A stretch of DNA of 64,000 nucleotides, taken from the NCBI GenBank assembly GCA_003254905.1, contig QANU01006361.1, positions 424,408 to 488,407 of the forward strand, read 5' to 3'. Both the position numbers and the translations under genes were made by a program. Below, one piece after another: positions 11,440-22,519 of the stretch; position 1 is the stretch's first letter, and the number at the start of each line of letters is the position of its first letter. The notes below the pieces were generated by a model. It did not search any database. It saw nothing but the letters and a program-made list of their open reading frames with translations, and was not told where the DNA came from. This stretch comes from Nissolia schottii. Its lineage: Eukaryota > Streptophyta > Magnoliopsida > Fabales > Fabaceae.

Positions 11440-12200
11440 CACCAGATGGGAGCAGGAAGGAGAAGAGGCGTTGGGTGACACCACCGAATTTAGATCTAAC
11501 CGTGGTGGACATGGGCGGAGCAACAGCAGGGAAAGGTAAGCCAACATCACCGTGGAAGTTGAAGATGCCAAAAGATCTGAGCCAGTGGCGGGCGAAGACC
11601 GCGCGGCAGCTAGCGAGATGCACGGCGACAGGCACGACGGCAAGCAAGGAGAACAGGCTCTAGCGGGTGGCCCAAACGGCGTCGCGGCTTCTGGAGGTGT
11701 GGAAGAAGGTGGCAGCTACGTCGCGGGAAGGGAGGCAAGAAACGGCCACCGAGGTTTTTCGGATAGCACTCGCGAATAGTGCGAACAGTGACTCGCGCAA
11801 CGCCACCACGGTGGGCTGTGGCCGCCGGAAACGGGAGCAAGGAAGAAAGGGGAGAAGGGCAGCGGCAGGTCCTTTCTGGCGAGGGAGGCAGCTGCAAATC
11901 TCTTAGGGTACGGTGGCGGTATGTGGTCACCGAGAAAAAAGGGGAGGGAAGCCGTGGGTTGCTAGCGGCGAGGGCGAGGGGTGTGATAGGGAAAGAAGCT
12001 CGCGGGTTGCTAGCGGCAACGGCGAGGGTGCCGGTGTTGATTGCCGCCGTCGTGACCTTCGTGGTGATAGGGAGAGCTGCCAGGGGAGTAGTGTCGAATT
12101 GGAAGGAATGGGAGAAGAAGGAAGGTTCTAGGGTTATCTTGGGACAAGAGGGGCTGCAGCCTGAATTTGTGGGCCAAGTGGACTTTCTAAATGGCCACAA
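11440..12200. other. GC-rich internal segment of the nested element
   Basis: The middle of the element is far richer in G and C than its surroundings and is open on both strands: a plus frame at 11779-12489 and a minus frame at 11610-12200 rich in Ser/Pro/Arg. Neither resembles a known domain. Biased composition alone can produce such long frames. It could be captured sequence or an element-specific spacer. Confidence 0.5.
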
Positions 12201-12484
12201 GCACTTACCAAGAAGGAAGCTCCTGGGTCTTGGGGTCTGCTTTGTCCAATTGGGCCAAGGCCAATTCGGGCCATTTTTGGAGAGACAATGTTTTTGGGCC
12301 CTGATACTTGGAAATTACATGAGGTGGACTGATGCAAACAAGAAATTTTTTATGAAAATTTCCAAACTTGGTCCAATTAACAAAGACAATTTTAGTAATT
12401 TACAATTTATGCAATGGGATCCGGGTGGAAATTTTTATTTTTTTGGGACCTTGAGGACAAGGTCCATTTTTAAAGGGGGAGTAT

Positions 12485-12743
12485 TGTAACGGGTAAATAA
12501 ATGCCCAAATTAAGAATTGGTCCAATTAGGGAGCCATTTTTATTATAAATAGGAGGAATAGGGGAAGTAGAAGGTATGGAAAATTTGTCTAGGCTATCCT
12601 ACCTCTCTCTCTAGGATTCTTCTCTCTAGTTTTCCATCACTATCCCATTTCATTGTAATTCCAAACACAAGAGAATGCAGAAAATACTCCATATTGTTCT
12701 ATTATTACCATAACTCAATCATTTACAAATTCACTTCATTACA
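12485..12743 (+). repeat. 3' LTR of the nested element
   Basis: 259 bp copy of the 5' LTR, directly after the polypurine tract TTAAAGGGGGAGTAT. Confidence 0.92.
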
Positions 12744-13159
12744 GGTACCTGCAATAGACACTCTGATGACCAAGTAAGAATTTGTAGTATATAGATATTA
12801 GTAATGAACAAAATGTACCTCTTGTATGTTATGTCTTTGCTTTATATAGTTTGCTCCTGTACCTAGCCTTTTGTAGGTAGTTTAATGCCTTTGACAACTC
12901 ATAATTGAATGTAAATGGATTGTTTTGAAACCTTGATGAGATTACTGAAACGCATAACCTCCGTTATAAATGTATAAAAGGCTATTTATGACCTTTGTTA
13001 TTGTGTAACGGTTACTGTTCCTGGACTGCATAATCCTGAGATATTTGTCACTCCAATTGGTTGTCTCGAGATGTGACGACAAATAATATGTCGTGTATCC
13101 TTGTTAATCTCGGTACCAAGAGTTGTAAGTCATGACTAAATTAAGTCTGCAGCACCAAT

Positions 13160-14566
13160 TATCTTATTAGGATTTAGACATACTCACAGATATTACTCTT
13201 ATGTAAAGTATGAAATGCCAAAAAATTAGGGTATTTTAATACGGATAATGTTATTGCAAGTAGACATAACAATATCTATTAATCTATCTATCTCTTAATA
13301 TATAAAAATTAGATAGTCTTGCTTTATAGATTAGACACGTGTTAACACTACAATAAAAAAAATTTCTCTAAAAGAAATAGTACATGAAATATTCTTCATA
13401 CATTAATTTTTTTTAATACAAAATTATTTATATTCTTTGTATATTAATACTTATAATTTAGTTATTACATGATTAATAACAAAATTTAAATAAAATGGGC
13501 AAAACTCTATGTCGTTTTATAGTTAAATAATATAATAAGTATATTTTTCTATTAATTATTATTATAACTAATCTCCTAATTACTGATGATAATCTTAGAA
13601 AAATTGAAATTTTAAAAATTTTAAAATATTTTACAAGATGAAGAGTTGTGAGTCAATCAAAAAGATGAAAAGTCAAAACATCTGAATGATGAAATAATGA
13701 AAAGTAAAATAAAATATTGAATGAAATTATATGAAATAATTTACAAATAATCAAAATGTAAGTACATTCTAATATGGATAGAGATAAAGGGAGCTATTGC
13801 CATGCATGTGATAAAGTTAGAAAAAATACATGTATGTGGTGAATACATGACTATATTACATGTATTATATGTATGTGGGTATTATATGACTAAGTACTAA
13901 AGGAATATTGAAACATTCACCTTCATTATTAACATTACGTGAATCTTTAATGTTATTTTTATACCAATCTAGGCACTTGCATTGCCTAATTTCGTTTTTT
14001 AATATTTTAATTAATACCAATTTAGACACTTTTAATATCAATTGATGGATGGATGGATAGATAGAACATGCTTGAGTTTTAATTTAGTTTGCATGTATAA
14101 TTCTAATAATGAGTTTTTCCACAATATTCACACAAGAATTTCTAAATATCATTAGACGTTTTGATGTATCAAACCATAAATTCAATTTGAAGGTTGACAC
14201 TCCAATCATGTTGCTCGAAGACATTGATCACTCTGCTAGATTGTGTAATGGTAACATGTTATTCAATACTAGAATTAATTGACAAACAAATTATTGAAGC
14301 AAAAGTTTTAACAGGTAACAATGTTGGTGAAAAGTTGTTCATGGAAGGGACGTCCTCAACATCAATATCAAGACTCTGCTTCATTTTGTGTATAAGAAAA
14401 TTTTTAGAAATATATATTGGTTGTTTGTTATTATGACAACAACTTTGCTTTATGTAAAATGTGTCAATCTATGGCTAATCTCACAAATCATACATTTCAT
14501 TAATAATATACGTAGGAGCAAAGTTAGACCATTTTCGTAGGGGGCTAAATTTGGCCTCTAAAAGAT
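13160..14566. other. AT-rich intergenic region, nothing recognised
   Basis: Very AT-rich, with A/T runs and a short GATG/GATA run (14045-14064). The frame at 14194-14436 has no family features. Confidence 0.5.
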
Positions 14567-14781
14567 ATAGCAGCCACAACATTAGTCTTTTAATTTATTT
14601 ATTTTTTACGAAGTTAGTCTTTTAATCTTTAAAAATATTACATATTAGTCATTTTTAATTCTTAAAAAAATATAATAATCACCATATTAGTTATTTTAAA
14701 ATAGTAATGTGAAGACATTTTTAATTATTGAGGAATTAATATAGGGCAATATTTTAAAAGATTAATGTGGTGGTCGCTATA
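14567..14781. mobile_element. MITE-like inverted repeat (about 215 bp)
   Basis: The left arm starts TATAGCAGCCACAACATTAG. The right arm, as reverse complement, reads TATAGCGACCACCACATTAA. The interior is AT-rich with TTAGTCTTTTAAT-type repeats. No clear target duplication. Confidence 0.55.
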
Positions 14782-15027
14782 CTATTTAATGATTAAAATA
14801 GAGTTTTACTCCTTAAATTTATGCATATAATATATTATGTCTCTTATAAAATAAAAATATACACTATAATTAAAATTCAAGAGAAACATACATAAATTAT
14901 ATTGATTTTAGAAACGGTAATCTTTTCTAAATTATTGAAACATCATAAATAATCAATAAATCAAATTTATATATTGTTAGATTATAGTACATTTATAAAA
15001 AGAGAAAGACACAAAACTTAAGCCCTC

Positions 15028-15205
15028 ACCAATGGTAATGAATCATCACACGTGTAATTTTCATATGACAATATTATTTACATTCCTTACCATTAATTTT
15101 TTTTATTGTTTTTGTCATATATAAATCTCATATTTTAAATTAATGATAAAAAATCACATATTTTTATCATGTGAAAATTACACATGAGAAAACCATTGAT
15201 CCCCT
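15028..15205. mobile_element. MITE-like inverted repeat (about 178 bp)
   Basis: The left arm contains AATGGTAATGA then CACGTGTAATTTTCATATGA. The right-arm reverse complement reads AATGGTTTTCTC then ATGTGTAATTTTCACATGAT. Loop about 80 nt. Limits approximate. Confidence 0.55.
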
Positions 15206-15417
15206 CCCCTACAAGATATATATGTTTTTTTGTCTTTCACTCTTTAATTATGAAAGTCTACTACTATTCAACTAAAATTACTCAATTCAAAATTTAGAAT
15301 TTCATCCAATTGATGGCAAATAGTAATGTGAACTAATAATTTTGTAAATCTTTTCTATTCAATTGAAACATGAATATAAAGCAAAGCGCGATAACATTCC
15401 ACCATAGACATATGAAG

Positions 15418-16001
15418 GAGTTTTTTACTCTTTTGCCCTTACTGTTTAAACTATTTACCAAATTACGCTCGTTTTCAAACTATTTCCCAAACTACAACGG
15501 TTTGGGGTGACGTGGAATCCGCGCCACGCGTGGCATGCCACGTAGGATTCGCCAATCAGGGAGGCGAATTCACCCTGGATTGGCCAACATGGCACGCGAT
15601 TTCCCTCTAGATTCGCCTAGAGCAATGGCGAATTCAGTGCAACCCAAAAACCTTAATTTCACTAAAATCGCCAACAAGGTTGGTGAATTCAACATGAATT
15701 CGCCTCCCTTGTTGGCGAATTCAAGCCACGTTGCCTATTTATTAATCCTTCCCTCCCCATTTCACACCACTCCTCTCATTTTCTCAAAATTCACTTATCT
15801 CTCTAAAAATTTTATCTCTCTAGAACTCCAGAGCTCCTGCATTCTTGTTGTTGCGTCAGTGATGTAAGTTTTAATTTACGACACATTATTAGTTCTATTA
15901 GTTCATATAATAATTATTTGAAATTGAGTTTGCTGACAAATTTATAGTTAATTATTGCATAGAGCTGTTTGTGTATTGTATGTTATCTGTATTAGTGACA
16001 A
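15418..16001 (+). repeat. Left terminal inverted repeat of the Mutator-like element
   Basis: Pairs with 22520-23132. It contains the palindromic block GCCACGCGTGGCATGCCACG and several inverted GGCGAATTC units, then a promoter-like stretch (CTATTTATTAATCC near 15737). It ends ATTAGTGACAA. Both TIRs could drive inward transcription. Confidence 0.85.
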
Positions 16002-16149
16002 TTTATGATACATTGGTGCATTGTGTAATATAATTTGTACGTTATTGCTGTTGTATAGATTATTGTTGTTGTGTGTATATGTTCTTGTTGTTGTTGTATG
16101 ATGTATAAATTTATCGAATAGATAAATTATTGTTGATGCATACCCTATC

Positions 16150-17245
16150 TGTTGTAAGCCCTAAACCCTAAAATCGTATACCCTAAACCCTAAACCCCAA
16201 AACACTAAACCCTAGCCCTAACCCTAAATACTAAACCCTAATCTAACACACAAAACCCTAAACACTAAATACTAAACCCTAACCCTAATACATCCTAAAG
16301 CCTAGACATTGAAACACTAAACCCTCAACCCTAAAGCCCTAACCCTAAACACTAAACCATAACCCTAAACCCTAAAACCCTAACCCTAAACATTAAACCC
16401 TAAATCCTAAAACCCAACACCCAAAACCTTAACCATAAACCATAAAACCCAACACACAAAACCCTAACCCTAAACCCAAAACCTAACACCCAAAACCCTA
16501 AACTCTAACCCTAAATCATAAATCCTAAACCCTACCTCCTACGCCCTAAATCCTAAGTCCTAAACTACTAAACCCTAACTCTAACCCTAACCCTATACAG
16601 TACCCCTAAACCCTAATCCTAACCTTAACTCTAACCCTATACTGTAACCCTAAACCCTAATCCTAATCCTAATATGTAAACCCTAACTACAAAATCCTAA
16701 ACCCTAGACTAAGCCTTAAACCATAAAAACATAAACCCAAAACCCTATACCCTATACCCTAAATCCTAAACCCTAAACCTTAAAACCCTAAATTATAAAC
16801 CACACACCCTAAGCCCTAACCCAAAACCAAAAGCCCTTAACACAAATCCTAAACTCTAAAACCTAACACAAGACCCTAACCCTTAAAACCCTAACCATAA
16901 ATCGTAAAACCCAATACCCTAAACCCAAAACCTAATACCCTAAACCCTAAACCCTAAGTCATCCCAAGCCCTAAACTGTAGACCCTAAAACCCAAAACCC
17001 AGAAACCCAAAACCCTAAACACAAAATCCTAACCCAAGCCCAACACCCAAAACCCTATATCCTAAAACCCTAAACCCTAAATCATAGAACCTTAAACCTA
17101 AACCCTAAATTCTAGACCATAAACCATAAACCATAAACCCTAGACCCTAAACTGTAAACACTAAACCCTAACTAAATCAACCCCCTTAAACTAATTCGCT
17201 AACCTTAACCTTAACCCTAACCTAATTTGCTAACCTTAAGTCACT
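16150..17245. repeat. Degenerate telomere-like (CCCTAAA)n array, left
   Basis: About 1.1 kb dominated by CCCTAAAC-type heptamers with frequent variants (AACCCTAAC, CCCAAAAC, CCTAATCC). Perfect CCCTAAA copies are scattered rather than continuous. It lies just inside the left TIR and is mirrored in reverse orientation at 21722-22510. Confidence 0.9.
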
Positions 17246-17399
17246 ACCTGGTTATCGATGATAATTTAATATTGTATGTTATATGTATCTGTGGCAATTT
17301 ATGTATTGGTTTAGGGTATGGTGCATAGTGTAACATAACATATGTAATGCTATTTTAATATAATTTATGATGTGGATTGTGTTTTAAACAGAATTAGAA

Positions 17400-18307
17400 A
17401 TGGGAAAACCCCTTGTTGTGCTCATTCATGGTAATGGGAGAATGTATGAAGGTGAACGTGGATTAATGTTTGATGGGCCTATGCCGAAGTCTATGATGAT
17501 TAAGAGGGGCATGCATATAGACGATTTGAAACAGAAAATTTGTTTGAAATTAAGGCTGCAACAGAATCAGTTTGTACCAAAGATGGTCTTCCGAATATTA
17601 CATGGGTCGGGGTCGGAGTCAAAATTTGTCTGTTGTGAAATGGTTGATGACAAAGATATTTAATGCACGATAGATGTATTTGAATCAAATTCAGATGGGT
17701 CTATGGAGGTGTTTGTTGATGTAGAGACAATGGAGGGAGATAGTCACTTGCATATTGAGAGTGGTCCATCAAACCCTATTAACACGCGTCCATGAGACAT
17801 TTTGCCCCTGTGTTTGATGATGTGGCCTTATCCCAAAACCTTGACACCTTTCATTCCCCACCTGCAACTTCACCTATTATTAGAGAATCATTGCCTGACC
17901 CAAGTGATGATGAAGGTCATTTATCTGATAATGATGAGGAGGAGGAGGAACAAAGTTTGGATTCAGAAGATGAGGTTGATGCATGGATTAATGTGCACCA
18001 AGCTTCTCTGATCTGATCTGTTCCCCCCGTTGTCCCTCCAACTGGTGTTTATGGCGGCACCGTGCCAGTTAGTGTGGCCCCTAAAAATGTGTTTAGGCCT
18101 CCTTGTCCTCAATTTTTCGAGATTAACTGGGATGCATTTGTTGGTTCATCTGAGAGTTTTGGTGCTGTTGAGCATGAGGTGTGGAATTCAGAAGGAGAAC
18201 TATTTGTTGGGTTGCAATTTCCAACAAAAGAGCCTTTCACAAGTCCTTTAATATTTCTTTTTCTTTTTCCACTGACAGAGCCTAGTGACATCGTTTTATT
18301 TCAGTAG
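17400..18307 (+). pseudogene. Broken N-terminal region of a Mutator-type transposase (tentative)
   Basis: The first frame (MGKPLVVLIHGNGRMYEGE, 17400-17661) has a ubiquitin-like-fold feel and ends at a TAA. Reading continues in frame with the acidic block SDNDEEEEEQSLDSEDEVDA at about 17918-17980, then a frame containing FFEINWDAFVGSSESFG and GELFVGLQFPTKEPF. A basic or PB1-like start, an acidic linker and a 'G..F..KE' segment are what I know from the N-terminus of plant MuDR-type transposases. The MULE catalytic domain and SWIM zinc finger are not found downstream. At least two stops break it. Confidence 0.55.
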
Positions 18308-18329
18308 TATGAGCATGTTCTCTTGTCAA

Positions 18330-19015
18330 ATTTTATGCGACATTCAAAAAAGCCATGTGTGAGAATTTCTATTGATTGGCTTAATTGCAGGACATTGTCT
18401 AATGGGTTGGGTAGGTTGTCTTCTTTTTATCCATCCCATACAAGGCTTGAAGTTCCCCAGGCCTCTGCCATTTTATTGTTGTGAGCATGATTTCCTTATA
18501 TTTATTCCACAATATTCATCACATTAGTGTCCACTTTGATTTTACATTATTCACATGGATTCTCTCTTGTCTTTACAAGCATATTCCCGTAGACCTTTGG
18601 TCTGATGGTTGTTCCTAAACCTAAACAAGCAATTACTTGGGATGATCCTGGTGAACGCAACCAGCTTGCCATGAGCAACCTCAATAAGTCTTCCCAACCT
18701 TCAATCCCCTTATCAAGGAGGAGAGAGCAATTGTTTGCTCAAATCCAGGAAGATTGTGTCAAGGTCGAGGCTTTACTTGAAGCATATAACCAGCCGTAGT
18801 TTTGCGAAACGGAGATCTTGAACACTGAGACTCACCTTGGTGACTTGAATCCAAGAATGGTGGAGGCGGATACAACCTAGAAGGATAAAACTGAAGAAGC
18901 GGAACTGGCGAGGAGGCTCACCGAGGAGAGAGAAACGAAGTAGATAGCAGCAAAGGCAGCACTAAAGAAGGCCAAACTGTATATCGATATGGTCCAAATT
19001 TAACAAGCTGCCTGA
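18330..19015 (+). pseudogene. Degenerate frame of unknown origin inside the Mutator-like element
   Basis: The open stretch at 18605-18799 (LSRRREQLFAQIQEDC-type, Gln/Glu/Arg-rich) continues across a TAG into EEAELARRLTEERETK and AAKAALKKAKLYIDM, which look like coiled coil. Two further stops lie within it. I do not recognise the family. It may be sequence captured by the transposon (inference). Confidence 0.4.
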
Positions 19016-19021
19016 CGTCGT

Positions 19022-19245
19022 ACAGTCAAAACCCCAGACCACAACACAAAAACCCTAACCCATAACCCCAACCCAAAAACCTGAACCCGAACCCCAACCC
19101 AAAAACCTTACCCCCTTAACCCCCACCCTAAACTAAACCTTAAACGCTAAACAGTAAAACCCAGCCCATACCATAAAATTGCAAACCCTAAACTCTTAAA
19201 ACCTAAACCTAGCCCTAAACCCTATCCCAAGGCCTTATACCATAA
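19022..19245. repeat. Small degenerate telomere-like array, centre
   Basis: About 220 bp of AACCCTAACCC, AACCCCAACCC and CCTAAACC units. Same theme as the two larger arrays but shorter and more diverged. Confidence 0.75.
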
Positions 19246-19474
19246 ATCAAAAAACTTAGTAAGTTATTAAAATTACCCATAGTAAATTGAGTGAAAGCGA
19301 AAACTTGTAACTCAAAAGGCCAACAAACTAAGGTTTGGGATCCAAGAACAATAAACACAATCATATAATAAAAGACATGAATTAAAATGTCATTATGTAA
19401 GTTATCCAACTTGCTAACAGGAAACCCAAAAGAAAACTAATAAACCCTACAATTTCGCCTATCTATCACGAGCC

Positions 19475-21649
19475 CTATGGCGGCCTACTGTCAGCATCCG
19501 ACGTGCCAGCATGGTATGGATAAGTATATGAGGATGGGAGGGGGTAAGGGTATGGTGGCGGTGGTGGCGAAGATGGGTAAGGGTAAGGGTATGGCGACGG
19601 TGGGTAAAGGTAAGGGTATGGTGATGGGTAAGGGTAAGGGTATGCTGGTGGGTAAGGGTATGGACGTGGAGGTGGTGGGGTTGCAGCATAAACAGTGGGT
19701 ACCGCATTAGCCCTAGCTGGAGTAATCTGGTGTGTAGAAGACGCAGATTCATCGGCATTTCGAACGCGTCTTCGACTAGCATCTAATCCAACTTTTCTCC
19801 TACGGCGTGGCCTCTGATCACCCAGCTCTCCGGCATCCGTGGGAGGTGAAAAGTTAGTCGTAGGAGCCAGAGCTAACTGAAATTGTTCAACCCTGATCCG
19901 GTCGTGCTCCTGGATGGCAGATAGTATAGCCTCAGCAGACGATCGAATCTTCTCCATCGTAAATGCAGCAGAATGAGGCTCAACAGACAATGTCAATAGC
20001 TACTCCACAATGTCACCCTAACAATGTTCAAACAAAAATAATCATAATCAATAATCAAATACAAATGTTATGAGAGATTAATCGATGTAAAACTTACCAC
20101 AACTCCTATAGATGCCGATTCTCTACTAATCCAACGTCGAGTAATCTTCTTATACCATTGCATATATTGCGACAGTTCAGTAGGGGGATGATGCAAGGGA
20201 TCTTGAGTAGCAATTCGGGCTGGCCGATCATCCCAGTATGCAATATACTCTCTGTGCACATCCGCCTAATAGGGTCAGTCCGTCCAACCAATGTGATGTT
20301 ATGCAGATGATCGGACTGATGCGGTCTAGTTGGTATGGGTTGATCCATACCAAACTGCCGCATCACCCGATCAGGCTAGTGTCACTCCACAATGCAAAAA
20401 CAAATCAACGGGACTACGGCTTGCCAGTTTGCTTGGCCCGCCATGCAGAAGTCTGGGAGGTTTACCACTATATCCACAGTATAGGGCTGCAACACAATCT
20501 AAGAAAAGTGAACAGAGTTAGCAAGGTGATTATAATCGAATGTGGAACAATACAAATGACCAAACATTTATCTAATTACCTCGGTTTTCTTCAAGTTATT
20601 GAAGAAGTGACAATAGTAATGGAGAACGTGTAGTGGTGACTCCAACAGAACTTTACGATTATGCCACCTAATTCAGATTGTAAATACAAATATTTATTAG
20701 TTAATCATGAAATGCAGCAAGTTGGTTATGAGAATAATAAATCGCTAAATGAACAGATAAATAACACTTACTTAAATCCCAATGGACGAAGGTATGCTCG
20801 ATCATCGATATAACTCTGCCAGTTTGTCTCGTCGGCATGATCTGCCAGTGCAAGGGAAAGGCGAGGAAATCTATGCCATGCCCAATATTGGAGGACAGTG
20901 CAAGGGCCTCCAATGTCGTGTGCATCGTAGTCTGTCGCCTTGCACAGCTCCCTGTACATAAAGGATAGCGTCGCTGATCCCCAGCTGTATGTTCCCGTGA
21001 GCTCCAGATCTGCTAGTAGTGGGAGGTACATAGAATGTACTCGTAACCCAGAATGGTATGGAAACAATGTGCCTCCAATGACGTGAAGCAAGTATTCTCG
21101 TGCATACTGCTGGACCAAGATAAGGTCTGCATCGTCCTCAGGAACATGGGTATGTAGCTCGGACAACCATGATAAGCGAATGCGCGATGCATGGTACCCA
21201 CTCCCAAGTGGTGGGCGCGCACCCAGCAGCTCCTCGCAATGATCCACCAAGTCTGGATCATGCGTCCGGCCGATGACAGCATGTCCCTCAACAAGGAGAC
21301 CGGAAATAATGCCGACGTCCTCCAACATCAGTGTGCACTCCCCAACAGGCATATGGAACGTGTAAGTCTCGGGACGCCACCTCTCCACCAACGCGGTGAT
21401 CAATGCGTGGTCGACGGCATAATAACCCATGTGAACCACCCCGATAAACCCCACCTGGTGTAGATATGGAATGATGCACTCTGGGTGGTCTCTGTGTTTC
21501 TCCTCGTGCCTAGCCACATGCACTTTCTTAACTCGTAAGGCCCTATCACGAGCCCCGCTCCAAATATGTTGAGACACGTGACATGGCTGTAGCTCAAGAA
21601 CAGATGCATCCTCTGGACCTAGTGTGATGTGATGAGTCATCCTGTACAT
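19475..21649 (-). pseudogene. Plant mobile domain (MAIL/MAIN-like, 'PP7 long form homolog' type) pseudogene carried by the element
   Basis: The start is ATG at 21649 (MYRMTHHITLGPEDASV). An open exon to about 20772 contains the hallmark order ARHEEKHRDHPE, HLHQVGF-like, LITALVERWRPETYTFHMP, GECTLMLEDVGIISGLLVEG and later YRELCKATDYDAHDIGGP with WAWHRFPRL. Downstream pieces include PLICFCIVE...RVMRQFG, HREYIAYWDDRPARI and SQYMQWYKKITRRWI, all typical plant mobile domain segments. Nonsense codons replace the expected Trp and Gln in the IVEWHxPDRV-like motif (near 20380-20390), and a frame change is needed near 20268. The C-terminal frame (19996-19475) is a basic RRRRK patch followed by a Pro-Tyr repeat. 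The gene is nuclear-type and of uncertain function in transposons. An exon-intron structure is likely but only roughly placed. Confidence 0.8.
19530..19690 (-). repeat. Telomere-like repeat encoding a Pro-Tyr tract
   Basis: GGGTAAGGGTATGG-type units on the plus strand read as PYPYP repeats on the minus strand at the C-terminus of the mobile-domain frame. Same G-rich theme as the arrays around it. Confidence 0.7.
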
Positions 21650-21721
21650 TGTAATATACCACAAATACACAAATATATTACTGAATAATCACTATCAAGT
21701 AACATGACTAGCCCAAATCAA

Positions 21722-22510
21722 GTCTGTTAGGGTTTAGGGTTAGAATGTATTAGGTGTATTAGGGTTTAGCGGTTTGGAATTTGGATTTAGGATGTTAGGG
21801 TTTAGGGTTTAGTCTTTACGGTTTAGGATATACTAGGGTTTAGGGTTTATGATTATGGTCTGCAGTTTAGGCACTATGGTTTAGGATGTACTAGGGTTTA
21901 GGGTTACGGTTTTGGGTGTTGGATTTAGGGTTTGGTGTGTTGAATTTTGGGTTATGGTTTTGGGTAAAGGTTAGGGTTTTGGGCTAGGGTTTAAGGTTTA
22001 CAATTTGTGGCTTAGGGTTTAACTTATGGGTTTTGGGTTAGGGTTTAGGGTTTAGGGTTTAGGGTTTTGGGTTTTGGGTTAAGGCATTTTAAGGTTAGGG
22101 GTTTGGGTGGTGGGTTTTGGGCTAGGGTTTAAGGTTTACAGTTTGTGGCTTAGGGTTTAGCTTATGGGTTTTGGGTTAGGGTTTAGGGTTTTGGATTAGG
22201 ATTTACGATTTTAAGGTCGACGGTTTGGGTGGTGGGTTTTGGGTTAGGGTTTTAGGATTTAGGGTTTTGGGTTAGGGCTTATAGTTTAGGGTTTTTGGTT
22301 AGGGTTTACGGTTTGAAGGTCAGGGGTTTGAGTGGTGGGTTTTTGGTTAGAGTTTTAGGGTTTAAAGTTTTGGGCTAGGGTTTAGGATTTAGGGTTTTGG
22401 GCGTTGGGCTAGGGTTTACGATTTACGATTTTGGCTTAGGGTATATGTTTTGGGTTTAGGGTTTTGGGTTATGGTTTACGGATTACGATGTTGGGTTTTG
22501 GGTTTAGGTT
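21722..22510. repeat. Degenerate telomere-like (TTTAGGG)n array, right
   Basis: About 0.8 kb of TTTAGGGTTT, TTTTGGGTTAGGG and related units. It is the reverse-complement counterpart of the left array, directly inside the right TIR. Confidence 0.9.
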
Positions 22511-22519
22511 GTATTAGAG

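Larger units (their letters stand above)
10387..12743 (+). mobile_element. Complete gag-only (non-autonomous) LTR retrotransposon, 2357 bp, TSD GGTAC
   Basis: The LTRs at 10387-10655 and 12485-12743 begin TGTAACGG and end TTCATTACA. They are nearly identical: differences include length of a CT run, TTATAATT/TTGTAATT and a few near the start. The 5-bp GGTAC flanks both sides (10382-10386 and 12744-12748). A presumed primer-binding site (TGGTGCTTTCATTGA) lies 2 nt after the 5' LTR, and a polypurine tract (AAAGGGGGAG) precedes the 3' LTR. The only recognisable protein is a truncated gag-like frame; no protease, RT, RNase H or integrase is seen. High LTR identity implies a recent insertion that used proteins from another element. 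Confidence 0.93.
10270..13154. mobile_element. Solo LTR interrupted by a nested LTR retrotransposon, TSD CCAAT
   Basis: The LTR starts TGTTACGAAG at 10270 and ends TCTGCAGCA at 13154. It is flanked by CCAAT on both sides (10265-10269 and 13155-13159). With the nested element and its GGTAC duplication removed, the two parts (10270-10386 and 12749-13154) align along their length with the uninterrupted solo LTR at 33707-34234. The shared stretches include GACACTCTGATG and TTTATATAGTTTG. This is the same LTR family, with two solo copies in the window. Confidence 0.9.

Noticed and set aside
13260..13420. Possible Helitron end (TCTCTTAATATATAAAAATT)
   Set aside because: No 3' hairpin with a CTRR terminus could be matched to it.
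16150..22510. True telomere or chromosome end
   Set aside because: Arrays are degenerate, in opposing orientations, and enclosed by transposon TIRs with unique DNA on both sides.
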